Both the position numbers and the translations under genes were made by a program. Shown piece after piece: positions 33,859 through 42,436 of a stretch of 57,947 nt of DNA (its first letter is position 1; each line of letters opens with the position of its first letter). Origin of the DNA: Clostridia bacterium. GTDB lineage: Bacteria > Bacillota > Clostridia > Oscillospirales > Acutalibacteraceae. The stretch lies in contig JAFYGK010000031.1 in assembly GCA_017543285.1 (NCBI GenBank), forward strand, positions 1 through 57,947, given 5' to 3'. The notes beneath the pieces were generated by a model that ran no database searches, was not told where the DNA came from, and saw nothing but the letters and a program-made list of their open reading frames with translations.

Positions 33859-34694
33859 CTCAGCAGCCCCCTTACCATGGTCTCGGCCTCATCGACATTT
33901 ATACAGACCGGCATTTCTCCGCAGCCGGCCTCCTTGAGACTGATGGCGAGCGAAGCCACTCTCGGGCAGTTTACACCTATTCCCTCAAGCTCTTTTGCTC
34001 TTTCCAGCACCTGACGGACAGGTCCGCTGCAGTATATTTTTCCTTCGTTGAGAACTATAAGCTGCTTTGCAAATTCGCTCAGCAGCATTATCTTCTGCTC
34101 GATGACGATCACGGTCAGACCGTATCGCTCGTTCATTTCCTTAAGCAGGGAAAAGACCATGCGGCTGCTGCCGGGATCAAGCTCGCCCGTCGGTTCGTCA
34201 AGGAGCAGTACCTTGGGCCGCAGGGCGATTATGGAGGCTATCGCCACCTTCTGACGCTGTCCGCCCGAAAGCGAAGCTATCGTACGGCAGCGAAGATCCT
34301 CTATCCCGACCTGCCTGAGCGCGAAGGTCAAACGCTCCTCAATTTCCCCGCGCGGTATGCCGAAGTTTTCCAGGCCGTAAAGCATCTCATCCTCAACCAC
34401 CGAGGAAATTATCTGGCTTTCGACATCCTGAAAGACCGTTCCGACTACGCGGGAGATGTCGGTCATCCTGTTCTCAACGGTATCCATTGAGTCCACAATG
34501 ACACTGCCGTAAAAATCGCCCTTGTAGTGATGCGGAACCATTCCGCCAATGGCGCGCGCAAGGGTCGTTTTGCCCGCTCCCGCCGGTCCGATTATTCCGA
34601 TGAACCCGCCCGGCTCCACGTCCAGCGAGATGTCCCTGAGCGCAGGCTCTCCGCCGCCGTCATACTGAAAGGTAAGAGACTCTATCTTTATCAT
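33855..34694 (-). CDS. ECF transporter ATPase 1
   Basis: The 279-residue ABC ATPase has Walker A GPAGAGKTT, the signature LSGGQRQKVA and Walker B LLLDEPTGELD. It forms a heterodimer with the ATPase at 33031. It is separated by about 170 bases from the S-component gene upstream, a gap with no clear promoter, so one transcript is likely. Confidence 0.93.
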   Translation of the reverse strand: MIKIESLTFQYDGGGEPALRDISLDVEPGGFIGIIGPAGAGKTTLARAIGGMVPHHYKGDFYGSVIVDSMDTVENRMTDISRVVGTVFQDVESQIISSVVEDEMLYGLENFGIPRGEIEERLTFALRQVGIEDLRCRTIASLSGGQRQKVAIASIIALRPKVLLLDEPTGELDPGSSRMVFSLLKEMNERYGLTVIVIEQKIMLLSEFAKQLIVLNEGKIYCSGPVRQVLERAKELEGIGVNCPRVASLAISLKEAGCGEMPVCINVDEAETMVRGLLR

Positions 34695-34868
34695 CCGCAG
34701 CGCTCCTTATTATATAAAAGAGTATCAGTCGTAAAAAGCAGTTGCCGTTCCCGTTCAAAGAGTACAGCCGCAATCGGATTTGCGCCCTCCCGAAGCCGTT
34801 CCCGAAGGAGCGGCCGTATGCAGTGAGACACGGATCCGTCTGCGGCTGTCTTATGACTATGCAATCTG

Positions 34869-35408
34869 TTATTTCTTCAAAATCTTTTTAAGCGGGATGT
34901 ACAGAAGCTGTACTATGACAGCGTTAAATATTGCCGTGAGCAGCACTATGGGGACATACGCCACCATTGCGGACGCATCGGCTTCGGTGAAGATGAACAG
35001 GCAAACGGTGAAGCTGCCGCCCGAAACGACGGTGGAAACGAAGGTGGATACCAGAGGATTGAGATCGAGCTTCTTGATCTTCATGGGTATCTTTATCATC
35101 AGACACATGCAGACCGCGCCGAGAAGCTCCGAGATGAAGTTGATCCACGGAGTGCCCGGAAGGAACTGGCAGACCGCACCGGTCAGCAGGCCGATTATCG
35201 CCGCCTGATACAGCTTGGGGCGCACGAGCAGTATCGCCAGACAGTAGGAGGCGATTATGAAGTTGGGCTTCATGCCGAAGAAGTTGATATATGTGCCGAC
35301 GAGCAGCTTCAAAACGGTTCCGGCTGCAATGAGAACGGCTACCAGAATGAGATCGCCGACGGAGAAACCTTTATTTTCTTCTGTTAAAACGGTTCTTTTT
35401 TCTGTCAT
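34869..35408 (-). CDS. ECF transporter S component, probably tryptophan-specific (TrpP-like)
   Basis: The product of about 179 residues, started at the ATG at 35408 behind AGGA, has five to six membrane helices. The segment FFGMKPNFIIASYCLAILL and the PGTP-containing loop resemble the TrpP group of tryptophan S components. It binds the substrate for the ECF module encoded downstream. The specificity call is inference from this resemblance and from the Trp T-box in the shared leader. An in-frame ATG three codons upstream is an alternative start. Confidence 0.75.
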   Translation of the reverse strand: MTEKRTVLTEENKGFSVGDLILVAVLIAAGTVLKLLVGTYINFFGMKPNFIIASYCLAILLVRPKLYQAAIIGLLTGAVCQFLPGTPWINFISELLGAVCMCLMIKIPMKIKKLDLNPLVSTFVSTVVSGGSFTVCLFIFTEADASAMVAYVPIVLLTAIFNAVIVQLLYIPLKKILKK

Positions 35409-35521
35409 ATAAATCATTCCTGTCTATATACGGCAGACCAGGCGGAAGGTTATTATCGGGCCCAAAACCGACCCCGACCGCGCTTTTGCCGAAAATCTGT
35501 ATTTTAATAAAAGCGAATCAA

Positions 35522-36895
35522 TTATTCAACCTTGGGAAGTCTTGCCTTGAAGCTTTCGAGCTCCTCGTCGGTCGGGATATAATCGTCCATGAGTCCGTCG
35601 TGGAACTTTTCGTATGCGACCAAGTCGAAGTAGCCGGTACCGGTCAGGCCGAACAGAATGGTCTTTTCCTCGCCGGTTTCCTTGCATTTAAGAGCCTCGT
35701 CGATCGCAGCGCGGATGGCGTGGGAGCTTTCGGGAGCGGGCAGGATGCCTTCGACTCTGGCAAACTGCTCGGCAGCCTCAAACACTTTGCTCTGCGGTAC
35801 GGAAATCGCCTCCATATAGCCGTCGTCATACAGCTGGGAGAGAACGGGGCTCATGCCGTGGTAACGCAGGCCGCCTGCGTGGTTGGGAGCCGGGATGAAA
35901 TCGCTGCCGAGAGTATACATTTTGGCGAGCGGGCAGACCATACCGGTGTCGCAGAAATCGTAGGCGTAGACGCCCCTGGTGAGGCTGGGGCAGGAAGCCG
36001 GCTCGACGGCGATTATCCTGTAATCTGCTTCGCCGCGGAGCTTTTCGCCCATGAACGGAGCAATAAGGCCGCCCAGATTGGAGCCGCCGCCCGCGCAGCC
36101 GATGATTATATCGGGCTTGACGTTGTATTTGTCGAGGGCCGCCTTTGTCTCAAGACCGATCACGCTCTGGTGCAGCAGAACCTGATTGAGCACGCTTCCC
36201 AAAACATAGCGGTAGCCCGGATTTGATACGGCGACCTCGACCGCCTCGGAGATGGCGCAGCCCAAAGAGCCTGTCGTGCCCGGATGCTCTGCCAGAATCT
36301 TTCTGCCGACCTGAGTCGTCTCGGACGGGGACGGGGTGACCGACGCGCCGTAGGTGCGCATGACCTCGCGGCGGAAGGGCTTTTGCTCGTAGCTTACCTT
36401 GACCATGAATACCTTGCAGTCAAGGCCGAAGTATGAGCACGCCATGGAAAGGGCCGTGCCCCACTGGCCCGCGCCGGTCTCGGTGGTAACGCCCTTGAGA
36501 CCCTGCTTCTTTGCATAATATGCCTGGGCTATCGCGGAATTGAGCTTGTGGCTTCCGCTTGTGTTGTTGCCCTCAAATTTGTAATAGATCTTCGCCGGCG
36601 TTCCTAATTTTTCCTCAAGGCAGTATGCTCTGACCAGAGGAGCCGGACGGTACATCCTGTAAAAATCCTGAATATCCTTCGGGATGGGAATGAAACGGTT
36701 GTCGTTGTCCAGCTCCTGTGCGACGAGCTCGTCGCAGAATACGCCGGAAAGCTCCTCTGCGGTCATCGGCTGAAGCGTTCCCGGATTAAGCAGGGGCGCC
36801 GGTTTATTCTTCATATCAGCACGGACATTGTACCACTGGGTCGGGATCTCGGACTCGGTAAGATAAATTTTGTAAGGGATCTTGTTTTCTGCCAT
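35522..36895 (-). CDS. trpB: Tryptophan synthase beta-like protein (TrpB2 type)
   Basis: The 457-residue PLP enzyme belongs to the longer TrpB2 group. The PLP lysine is K117 in NTSGSHKLNSA, and the phosphate-binding loop is GCAGGGSNLGG. It makes tryptophan from indole (or indoleglycerol-derived indole) and serine. There is no trpA in the window, which fits a stand-alone enzyme that salvages free indole. The start at 36895 follows GGAAAGGAAG; the open frame extends upstream only because it runs through the T-box leader. A tryptophan T-box controls the gene. Confidence 0.92.
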   Translation of the reverse strand: MAENKIPYKIYLTESEIPTQWYNVRADMKNKPAPLLNPGTLQPMTAEELSGVFCDELVAQELDNDNRFIPIPKDIQDFYRMYRPAPLVRAYCLEEKLGTPAKIYYKFEGNNTSGSHKLNSAIAQAYYAKKQGLKGVTTETGAGQWGTALSMACSYFGLDCKVFMVKVSYEQKPFRREVMRTYGASVTPSPSETTQVGRKILAEHPGTTGSLGCAISEAVEVAVSNPGYRYVLGSVLNQVLLHQSVIGLETKAALDKYNVKPDIIIGCAGGGSNLGGLIAPFMGEKLRGEADYRIIAVEPASCPSLTRGVYAYDFCDTGMVCPLAKMYTLGSDFIPAPNHAGGLRYHGMSPVLSQLYDDGYMEAISVPQSKVFEAAEQFARVEGILPAPESSHAIRAAIDEALKCKETGEEKTILFGLTGTGYFDLVAYEKFHDGLMDDYIPTDEELESFKARLPKVE

Positions 36896-37034
36896 GACAG
36901 GTCTTCCTTTCCTCCGCATTTTTGCGGAAATAAAAATGTTTTGCGTTGGATTACCGGACGCCATCCCGGCCCTTGCAAGACCGCCGGAGGAAATATGCCG
37001 CTGCGGGTTTTTGCAGCGGTCTTCCATGGGAAAC

Positions 37035-37303
37035 AAAAAGACCCGTCCTGATAAAGGACGAGTCTGATAATCAGCCCGTGGTACCACCTTTTTGAATCGT
37101 TGCCGATCCGCTCTTGCGAAAATACCAACATATTTTCTGCCCTTAACGCGGGCGCACGGTCCGGATACTCGGAGAAAAACTCCTTTCACCTTTCCCTCGG
37201 CGATCCATTTGCCGGACGACAATTCCGCAGGGCTCTCAGCCTGCCCCTGCTCTCTGTGGGCGTCCTTTCCGGTTTGATCTTCGCCTCATCGGTTTGCTTT
37301 ATG
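37035..37303 (-). promoter_or_regulatory. T-box leader, tryptophan-specific
   Basis: On the minus strand the conserved T-box core AAGGTGGTACCACGG lies at 37090-37076. Just after it comes a terminator, with stem 37064-37056/37048-37040 followed by TTTTT. Upstream, a TGG triplet at 37207-37205 sits in the expected specifier-loop context (AAATGGATC), which indicates tRNA-Trp. Uncharged tRNA-Trp would stabilise the antiterminator and turn on trpB and the ECF transporter. The start of the leader is set by the promoter at 37310. Confidence 0.9.
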
Positions 37304-37309
37304 GCTCGT

Positions 37310-37338
37310 ATTATACACCCAACCATTCGGTTTGTCAA
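37310..37338 (-). promoter_or_regulatory. Promoter of the T-box trpB-ECF operon
   Basis: On the minus strand TTGACA (37338-37333) and TATAAT (37315-37310) are exactly 17 bases apart. Confidence 0.92.
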
Positions 37339-37455
37339 GCGTTTGCTTTATATAATTAAAGCGTTAAAAAATACTATTCTGTATAAATATTCAACAAAAA
37401 ATATTATTTCTCCGGCACTTTCCGCAAATACGCAGGCGAAGAAGGTTTATCCTCT

Positions 37456-38085
37456 TCAGGTTTTTTCGCCCACGACAAGCCCGCGGATCCTCGCCTCTAT
37501 CGCAAGCTCGGTCCTGTTTTTATAGCCGGTCTTCTGCAGCATGTGGCTGATATGCACCTTGACCGTGCCCACCTCGATAAAGAGCCTCTCTGCGATCTCC
37601 TTGTTGGACGCTCCGGTCGTCATCTCGCGCAGAACGGCGATCTCCGCCGGGGTGAATTCCGCGCTGCGCGCCATTCCGATATTCAGCGTGGGAGCGTTGT
37701 CCGGAAAAACCGATTCGCCCGACATAATCCTGTCCATTACCTCGATAAGCTCCCTGTCGCCGGCCTCCTTGTACCAGAATCCGTCCGCGCCTATGCTTTT
37801 TGCTCGCGCAAGGTAGGCCGATTCTATCATTGACGTGACTATGAGCACCTTTGTGGACGGATAATCCTTTTTTATGCGCTCGGCGGCGTCCAGACCGTTT
37901 GAGCCGTCGTTCATCACGATGTCCATAATGACCAGATCTACCCTGTATCTGGCGCAGTATATTGGAGCGACGGCGGCCGATTCCAGCGCAAAGAGCAGAT
38001 TGTATCTGTCGGACTCTCTGACAATCATCTCAAAGAGTCTTCGCGGAATGTTCTGGTCGTCCACAACAAGCACATTATAAGCCAT
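37456..38085 (-). CDS. NarL/LuxR-family response regulator
   Basis: The 209-residue protein has a receiver domain with the acidic pocket VVDD and the phospho-acceptor D55 in LVIMDIVMND, and a C-terminal LuxR-type helix-turn-helix (FTPAEIAVLREMTTG ... KEIAERLF ... TVKVHISHML). It should be phosphorylated by the kinase encoded upstream. The gene overlaps the kinase gene by 11 bases and has AAGGAG before its start. Confidence 0.93.
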   Translation of the reverse strand: MAYNVLVVDDQNIPRRLFEMIVRESDRYNLLFALESAAVAPIYCARYRVDLVIMDIVMNDGSNGLDAAERIKKDYPSTKVLIVTSMIESAYLARAKSIGADGFWYKEAGDRELIEVMDRIMSGESVFPDNAPTLNIGMARSAEFTPAEIAVLREMTTGASNKEIAERLFIEVGTVKVHISHMLQKTGYKNRTELAIEARIRGLVVGEKT

Positions 38086-39379
38086 GTATCATCTCTCCTT
38101 CATATTCCAGCGCAAGAGTCAGCGCAAACCCCGGACGGCTCTGTATCGACATAAAGCCGCCGCAGTCATGCACCATCTGCCGCAGATTTCTCAGGCCGCC
38201 CGTTTCGCGGATGTCATTTTCCGGCGGATCCCCGTTATTGCGGAGGACCGCCGTGCATCCGGTGTCGGTCTGCTCTATCTCCACAAAGAGGGTGTTTCCG
38301 CGGGCGTGTCTTATGGTGTTGGTTATGCACTCGTTCATTGCGCAGGCAAGCACATGAGCCGCAGGCTGAGCAGCAGGCAGGCGGCCGGTTATTTCCACCT
38401 TCACTCCGACATCGTCGGCAGCCTTCAGCACAACGCTGTAATCGTCGCGCTGCGGCATGGGACCTTCGTTTTTCAGGAGACCGACATTCTTTTTCCAAAG
38501 CTCCAGCACGGCTTCTCTGTTCTGCTCCGACCGGCTCAGAAGATAACGCTTGGTCGCGATAAGAGTGCTGCCCAGATCGTCATGGATCTTCACCTTGGCG
38601 TTGAATATCTCCTTTTGTATGGTCATATGGGTGACAAGATCGCCGAACCGGCGCAGATGGTCTCTCTGCCTCTCAAGCATTATATTGTTTTGCCGCAGCC
38701 TGTCGCTCAGCGCGTACTCCTCGGAAATGTCTGACGCCGTCAACTCATAAATATGTCCGCTGCCGGTCTCTATGGTGCGCCGGACAAAGCCGAAAACCGA
38801 TCCGTCCGGAAATTTCAGGATCCTTTGCCTGTCCGAATCAATCACCGAAAAGCGTTCTGTCTCCTCGCTGCTGAAAATGCATCTGTAAAGCTCGTCGCCT
38901 CTCAGGATAATGCGCCCCGATGCCTTGCGGCTTATGGCGTTCATCGCCCTGTTGATGAGCAGCACGCGGCCGTTTTCCAGATAAAAGCACATTCCCACCG
39001 GAATGTTGTCCGTTGCAGCCTTGATGGAAAGTGCCGAAAGCTTCCTGTGGTGGAAACGGAAAAGATCGATTATCATAACGACAGAAAGCATGGTCAGGGG
39101 CATGAAAAGCAAGGTCCAGAACATCTCCGGGACCCTTTCCATTATGCCGTAAGCCCAATCGCCGTCGCCGAGACCCCTTTCTACCCGAATTACAGCCGTC
39201 ATAAGCTGAAGCGGAACATAGCAAAGCAGCATGAGCGCGACGGTCGCCGCGGTCATGACTCCGCCGCGTTTTAATCCGATCGACCGGACAAGGATAAAAA
39301 CAAAGCTGAGCAGCAAAAGCAAGACCCATATGGCCTGAGCCGCCTGAACTCCTCCGGAAAGTCTGCAATAGCTTATCAA
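38075..39379 (-). CDS. Sensor histidine kinase (NarL-partner type)
   Basis: The 434-residue protein has three membrane segments in the first 110 residues, a PAS-like region (about 120-220) and a coiled stretch. An H-box KVKIHDDLGST (H266) and an ATPase domain with NECITNTIRHARG (N-box) and TGGLRNLRQMV complete it. This is the HisKA_3-like architecture that pairs with NarL regulators. The start is a TTG behind AAGGAGGG, overlapping the stop of the upstream sensor by four bases (TTGA), so the level of kinase is coupled to that gene. Confidence 0.88.
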   Translation of the reverse strand: MISYCRLSGGVQAAQAIWVLLLLLSFVFILVRSIGLKRGGVMTAATVALMLLCYVPLQLMTAVIRVERGLGDGDWAYGIMERVPEMFWTLLFMPLTMLSVVMIIDLFRFHHRKLSALSIKAATDNIPVGMCFYLENGRVLLINRAMNAISRKASGRIILRGDELYRCIFSSEETERFSVIDSDRQRILKFPDGSVFGFVRRTIETGSGHIYELTASDISEEYALSDRLRQNNIMLERQRDHLRRFGDLVTHMTIQKEIFNAKVKIHDDLGSTLIATKRYLLSRSEQNREAVLELWKKNVGLLKNEGPMPQRDDYSVVLKAADDVGVKVEITGRLPAAQPAAHVLACAMNECITNTIRHARGNTLFVEIEQTDTGCTAVLRNNGDPPENDIRETGGLRNLRQMVHDCGGFMSIQSRPGFALTLALEYEGEMIHGL

Positions 39380-41025
39380 AGCGCCTGCCCTCCTTCCTCG
39401 AATAAAAGGGTGACATAAACGCTGTCATCCGACTGCACGGTGATTTTTCCGCCGCACTGCGCGACTTCCTGCCTGTTCCACGAGCCGTCCGGAAGATTTG
39501 TCGGACTGTCGAGGGTCACGGCAAGGCGCAGACCGTCGGCAAATCTGATATTTACCAGAACAGCGCTGACGTCCGGCATGGCATTTTCCAGCACATATTC
39601 AAAAAAGTCGTATGCCAGCATGGCAACAGGCGCGTCGAGAGGCTCCTCCCCGTCCATCAGAACGGCGCTTGCGGCTCCCGAAATGCTGAGATAATCGAGC
39701 GACTCCTTTATCGAGAGATAAAGGTCGGCTGCCTCTACCGTGTCATGCTGGCGGGTAATAAGGTACAGGTTTGCCCTTCTCTTGACAAACGCGCCGAGCA
39801 CCGAAACCGCCATCAGCCTTTTGCGGAAGGTCTGCTCGCCGGTGTTTTTTTCGAAAATCAGCCGTTCTATTTCTCCAAGCTGCGGACGGAGCTCCAGCGC
39901 GAGCCTGTCATACATTTCGTTTTGCGCCTCGTAGCGCGCCTTTTCCTTTTTAAGCTCGTTTTCCCTGCGCAGTATTATGTTTTCTTCGCTGAGCTGCTCG
40001 CCGGTGTCGTTCAGATCCTCGTTTATCGCGTTTATCGCCGTTATATCGTCGGTCCAGTAGACCCTTCCGCCGTAGATCGGCTTTGAGTGAAGGCGCGTGT
40101 TTTGGTCTATCATCAGCGTGCCGCCGCCCGCAAGGCGGATCTGTTCCGCCGTTATCGGCCCGGGATGCGCCGAGGTGTGGCGTATCACGCCCTGCCTGTC
40201 GGTTATGACGGCGTTTACAAGCGAGCGGCCGAACAGCATCCCGTAATCGCTGTTGGACGGTATCAGTCCCACCTGCATGCAGGATTCCCAGAAGCCAATC
40301 ACCATGAAAGCGTACATATCCTGAAACTGAAGCCTGAGCAATCCGAAAAGCTCCACCGCGCTGCCGCCGTTTACCGCATACGCCGCAAAAAATACCGCGG
40401 CGACGGCGATAAAAACCAGAGGTATCCACGCGAATTTTCTGATAAATGTGAGCTGAGCGCGCACGAAAACCGCCGTTGGAGTGGATATGGCGAGGGTGAT
40501 GTGCCATATGACGGTCAGATAGTATATTATTCCGTGCCCGGTTATTTCTCCGCCGGGCGAAACGCGGTATACAAGCTGGTGAAAATCATTGGTCAGGCAG
40601 CAAAGTATTAACAGCGCGCAGGGAATACACAGCCATATCCAGCCGCGAAGGGGCCTTTCGTCCCCTTCCTTTCCTATGCACAGCGCGGCAAAGAAGGAAA
40701 TGAGCGACACGGCGGACAGCGGCAGATGGTACAGATAAACGATATATCTTTCAAGCACGGCGTTGTTTGCCGTGTAGTCGTATTTCACCGCCTGCATCAT
40801 AAAGAGAGCCATGAGCAGCGCGCCGGAAATCATCAGCAGCATCCTCATGTTGCTTTGCACGGCGCGGCTCTCCACCGAAAGGATCCAGACAAGACACATT
40901 GCGGTAAGACAAATGGAGGATGTGCCGAAAAACATCGGCAGCGACAGCGCGCGGAAAAGCACGCCGAGAATAAAAAGCGAGGCGAGACCGGCTATTATCA
41001 TGTTGTTTGTTTTGTTAAGCCGCAT
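39376..41025 (-). CDS. Second membrane sensor with 7TM-type N-terminus and degenerate kinase end
   Basis: The 549-residue protein has seven to eight membrane helices in the first 250 residues, resembling the histidine-kinase N-terminal 7TM domain. A PAS-like ligand region (about 265-340), a coiled coil (about 345-400) and a C-terminal domain of about 150 residues with an ATPase-like fold follow. No H-box is evident and the N-box is altered (EYVLENAM), so it may sense a signal and act through the adjacent kinase instead of phosphorylating by itself. GGGAGG precedes its start. Confidence 0.72.
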   Translation of the reverse strand: MRLNKTNNMIIAGLASLFILGVLFRALSLPMFFGTSSICLTAMCLVWILSVESRAVQSNMRMLLMISGALLMALFMMQAVKYDYTANNAVLERYIVYLYHLPLSAVSLISFFAALCIGKEGDERPLRGWIWLCIPCALLILCCLTNDFHQLVYRVSPGGEITGHGIIYYLTVIWHITLAISTPTAVFVRAQLTFIRKFAWIPLVFIAVAAVFFAAYAVNGGSAVELFGLLRLQFQDMYAFMVIGFWESCMQVGLIPSNSDYGMLFGRSLVNAVITDRQGVIRHTSAHPGPITAEQIRLAGGGTLMIDQNTRLHSKPIYGGRVYWTDDITAINAINEDLNDTGEQLSEENIILRRENELKKEKARYEAQNEMYDRLALELRPQLGEIERLIFEKNTGEQTFRKRLMAVSVLGAFVKRRANLYLITRQHDTVEAADLYLSIKESLDYLSISGAASAVLMDGEEPLDAPVAMLAYDFFEYVLENAMPDVSAVLVNIRFADGLRLAVTLDSPTNLPDGSWNRQEVAQCGGKITVQSDDSVYVTLLFEEGGQAL

Positions 41026-41054
41026 ATTTCCGCCTCCCTTTGCCGTTTTAGATT

Positions 41055-41083
41055 ATTATATCATATCGGATATTGCCGCGCAA
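41055..41083 (-). promoter_or_regulatory. Promoter of the two-sensor operon
   Basis: On the minus strand TTGCGC (41083-41078) and TATAAT (41060-41055) are 17 bases apart, about 30 bases before the first gene. Confidence 0.75.
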
Positions 41084-41152
41084 TTAAAAGCGGTTTGCCG
41101 TAAATCCTGTTTTGTGGGAAGAAGATCCGGCCGGAAACCGAAACGGCCGAAG

Positions 41153-41190
41153 AAAAAACCGGCCGAGATGAAAAAGCTCACATCAGCCGG
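41153..41190 (-). terminator. Terminator of the polyamine operon
   Basis: On the minus strand CCGGCTGATG (41190-41181) pairs with CATCTCGGCCGG (41170-41159), followed by TTTTTT. It lies 38 bases past the nspC stop codon. Confidence 0.8.
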
Positions 41191-41227
41191 AATTGTCCGA
41201 ATAATTGCAGTCGGGGTCATACCGCGG

Positions 41228-42436
41228 TCATCTGCCGCCCAACCTCATTTTGAAATCGTCGTAGCCGAAACCGGTCAGCCTTTTAAGCCGTCCGTCGCGC
41301 TGCCTTTTCCAGATGTCGGGCAGAGGCATGCCGTTGAAGGTATTGTTTTTGCATGTGGTGTATATAGCCATATCGCCGAACAGCAGCATATTTCCGACCT
41401 CAAGCGGCTCGGCAAATCCGTAGTCGCCTATCACGTCCCCCGAAAGGCAGGTAGGCCCCGCCAGACGGTAGATATATTCGCCCCCGTTTTCATCGGCAAG
41501 GTAAAGCGGCGGGGTATAGGGCATTTCTATCACATCGGGCATGTGGCATGCCGCGCTCGCGTCCAGTATGGCGATTTGCCTGTCGCCGTTTCGCACTATA
41601 TCAAGCACGCGGGCCGCCAAAAATCCCGCGTTGAGCGCGACGGCTTCTCCCGGCTCGAGATATATCCCGACGCCCCATTTTTCCATACTGCCGCGGATAC
41701 ATTTTTTAAGCAGCGGAATATCGTAATCGGGCCTTGTTATATGGTGTCCGCCGCCCATGTTGAGCCATTTCATTTTCGGCAGTATATTGCCGAATTTTTC
41801 TTCGACGGCTTTGAGCGTCGTTTCAAGATCGTCTGAATTTTGTTCGCACAGCGTGTGAAAATGCAGGCCGTCCAGCAGATCGGTCAGCTCGTCGGTCATC
41901 TGTTCGTTCCACTGTTCCCTTGTCACGCCCAGACGGCTGCCCGCGGCGCACGGATCATATATTTCATGGCCCTCCTGCGTCGAACATTCGGGATTTATGC
42001 GCAATCCGACGCTTCTTCCGGCTCTTTTTGCCCTGCCGCCGAGTTTTTTCAGTTGGTTTACCGAATTGAAAACAATGTGATCGGCATGCGTCAAAAGCTC
42101 GTCGAACTCGTCGTCGCGGTATGCGGCGCAGAAGACGTGAACCTCTTTCTGCGGCATTTTTTCGGCGCCCAGCCGAGCCTCAAAAAGCCCGCTCGCTTCG
42201 GTCCCGGCGAGATAGCCTGACAAAAGCGGATAAAAATCATAGTTCGAAAAGGCCTTTTGCGCCAGCAGTATTTTGCAGCCGGTGCTCAGGGCAACCTCAG
42301 CCAGAATTTCGCAGTTTCTGACAAGCTGCCCTTCGTCTATTATATAACATGGCGTCGGCAATCCGGAAAAAAGCCCGTCGGGAGTCCTGCCGCCCAAAGC
42401 CTCAAAGGCGGGTCTGTTGTCTGTCGGCGTGTTCAT
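41228..42436 (-). CDS. nspC: Carboxynorspermidine/carboxyspermidine decarboxylase
   Basis: The 402-residue protein is a PLP-dependent fold-III (alanine racemase-like) decarboxylase. The PLP lysine is in LLAQKAFSN, followed by LRINPECST, WLNMGGGHHITRPDYD and the CHMPDVIEMPY segment typical of NspC. It decarboxylates carboxyspermidine or carboxynorspermidine to the free polyamine. Its start overlaps the dehydrogenase stop (TGATG), so the two consecutive steps are translationally coupled. Confidence 0.94.
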   Translation of the reverse strand: MNTPTDNRPAFEALGGRTPDGLFSGLPTPCYIIDEGQLVRNCEILAEVALSTGCKILLAQKAFSNYDFYPLLSGYLAGTEASGLFEARLGAEKMPQKEVHVFCAAYRDDEFDELLTHADHIVFNSVNQLKKLGGRAKRAGRSVGLRINPECSTQEGHEIYDPCAAGSRLGVTREQWNEQMTDELTDLLDGLHFHTLCEQNSDDLETTLKAVEEKFGNILPKMKWLNMGGGHHITRPDYDIPLLKKCIRGSMEKWGVGIYLEPGEAVALNAGFLAARVLDIVRNGDRQIAILDASAACHMPDVIEMPYTPPLYLADENGGEYIYRLAGPTCLSGDVIGDYGFAEPLEVGNMLLFGDMAIYTTCKNNTFNGMPLPDIWKRQRDGRLKRLTGFGYDDFKMRLGGR

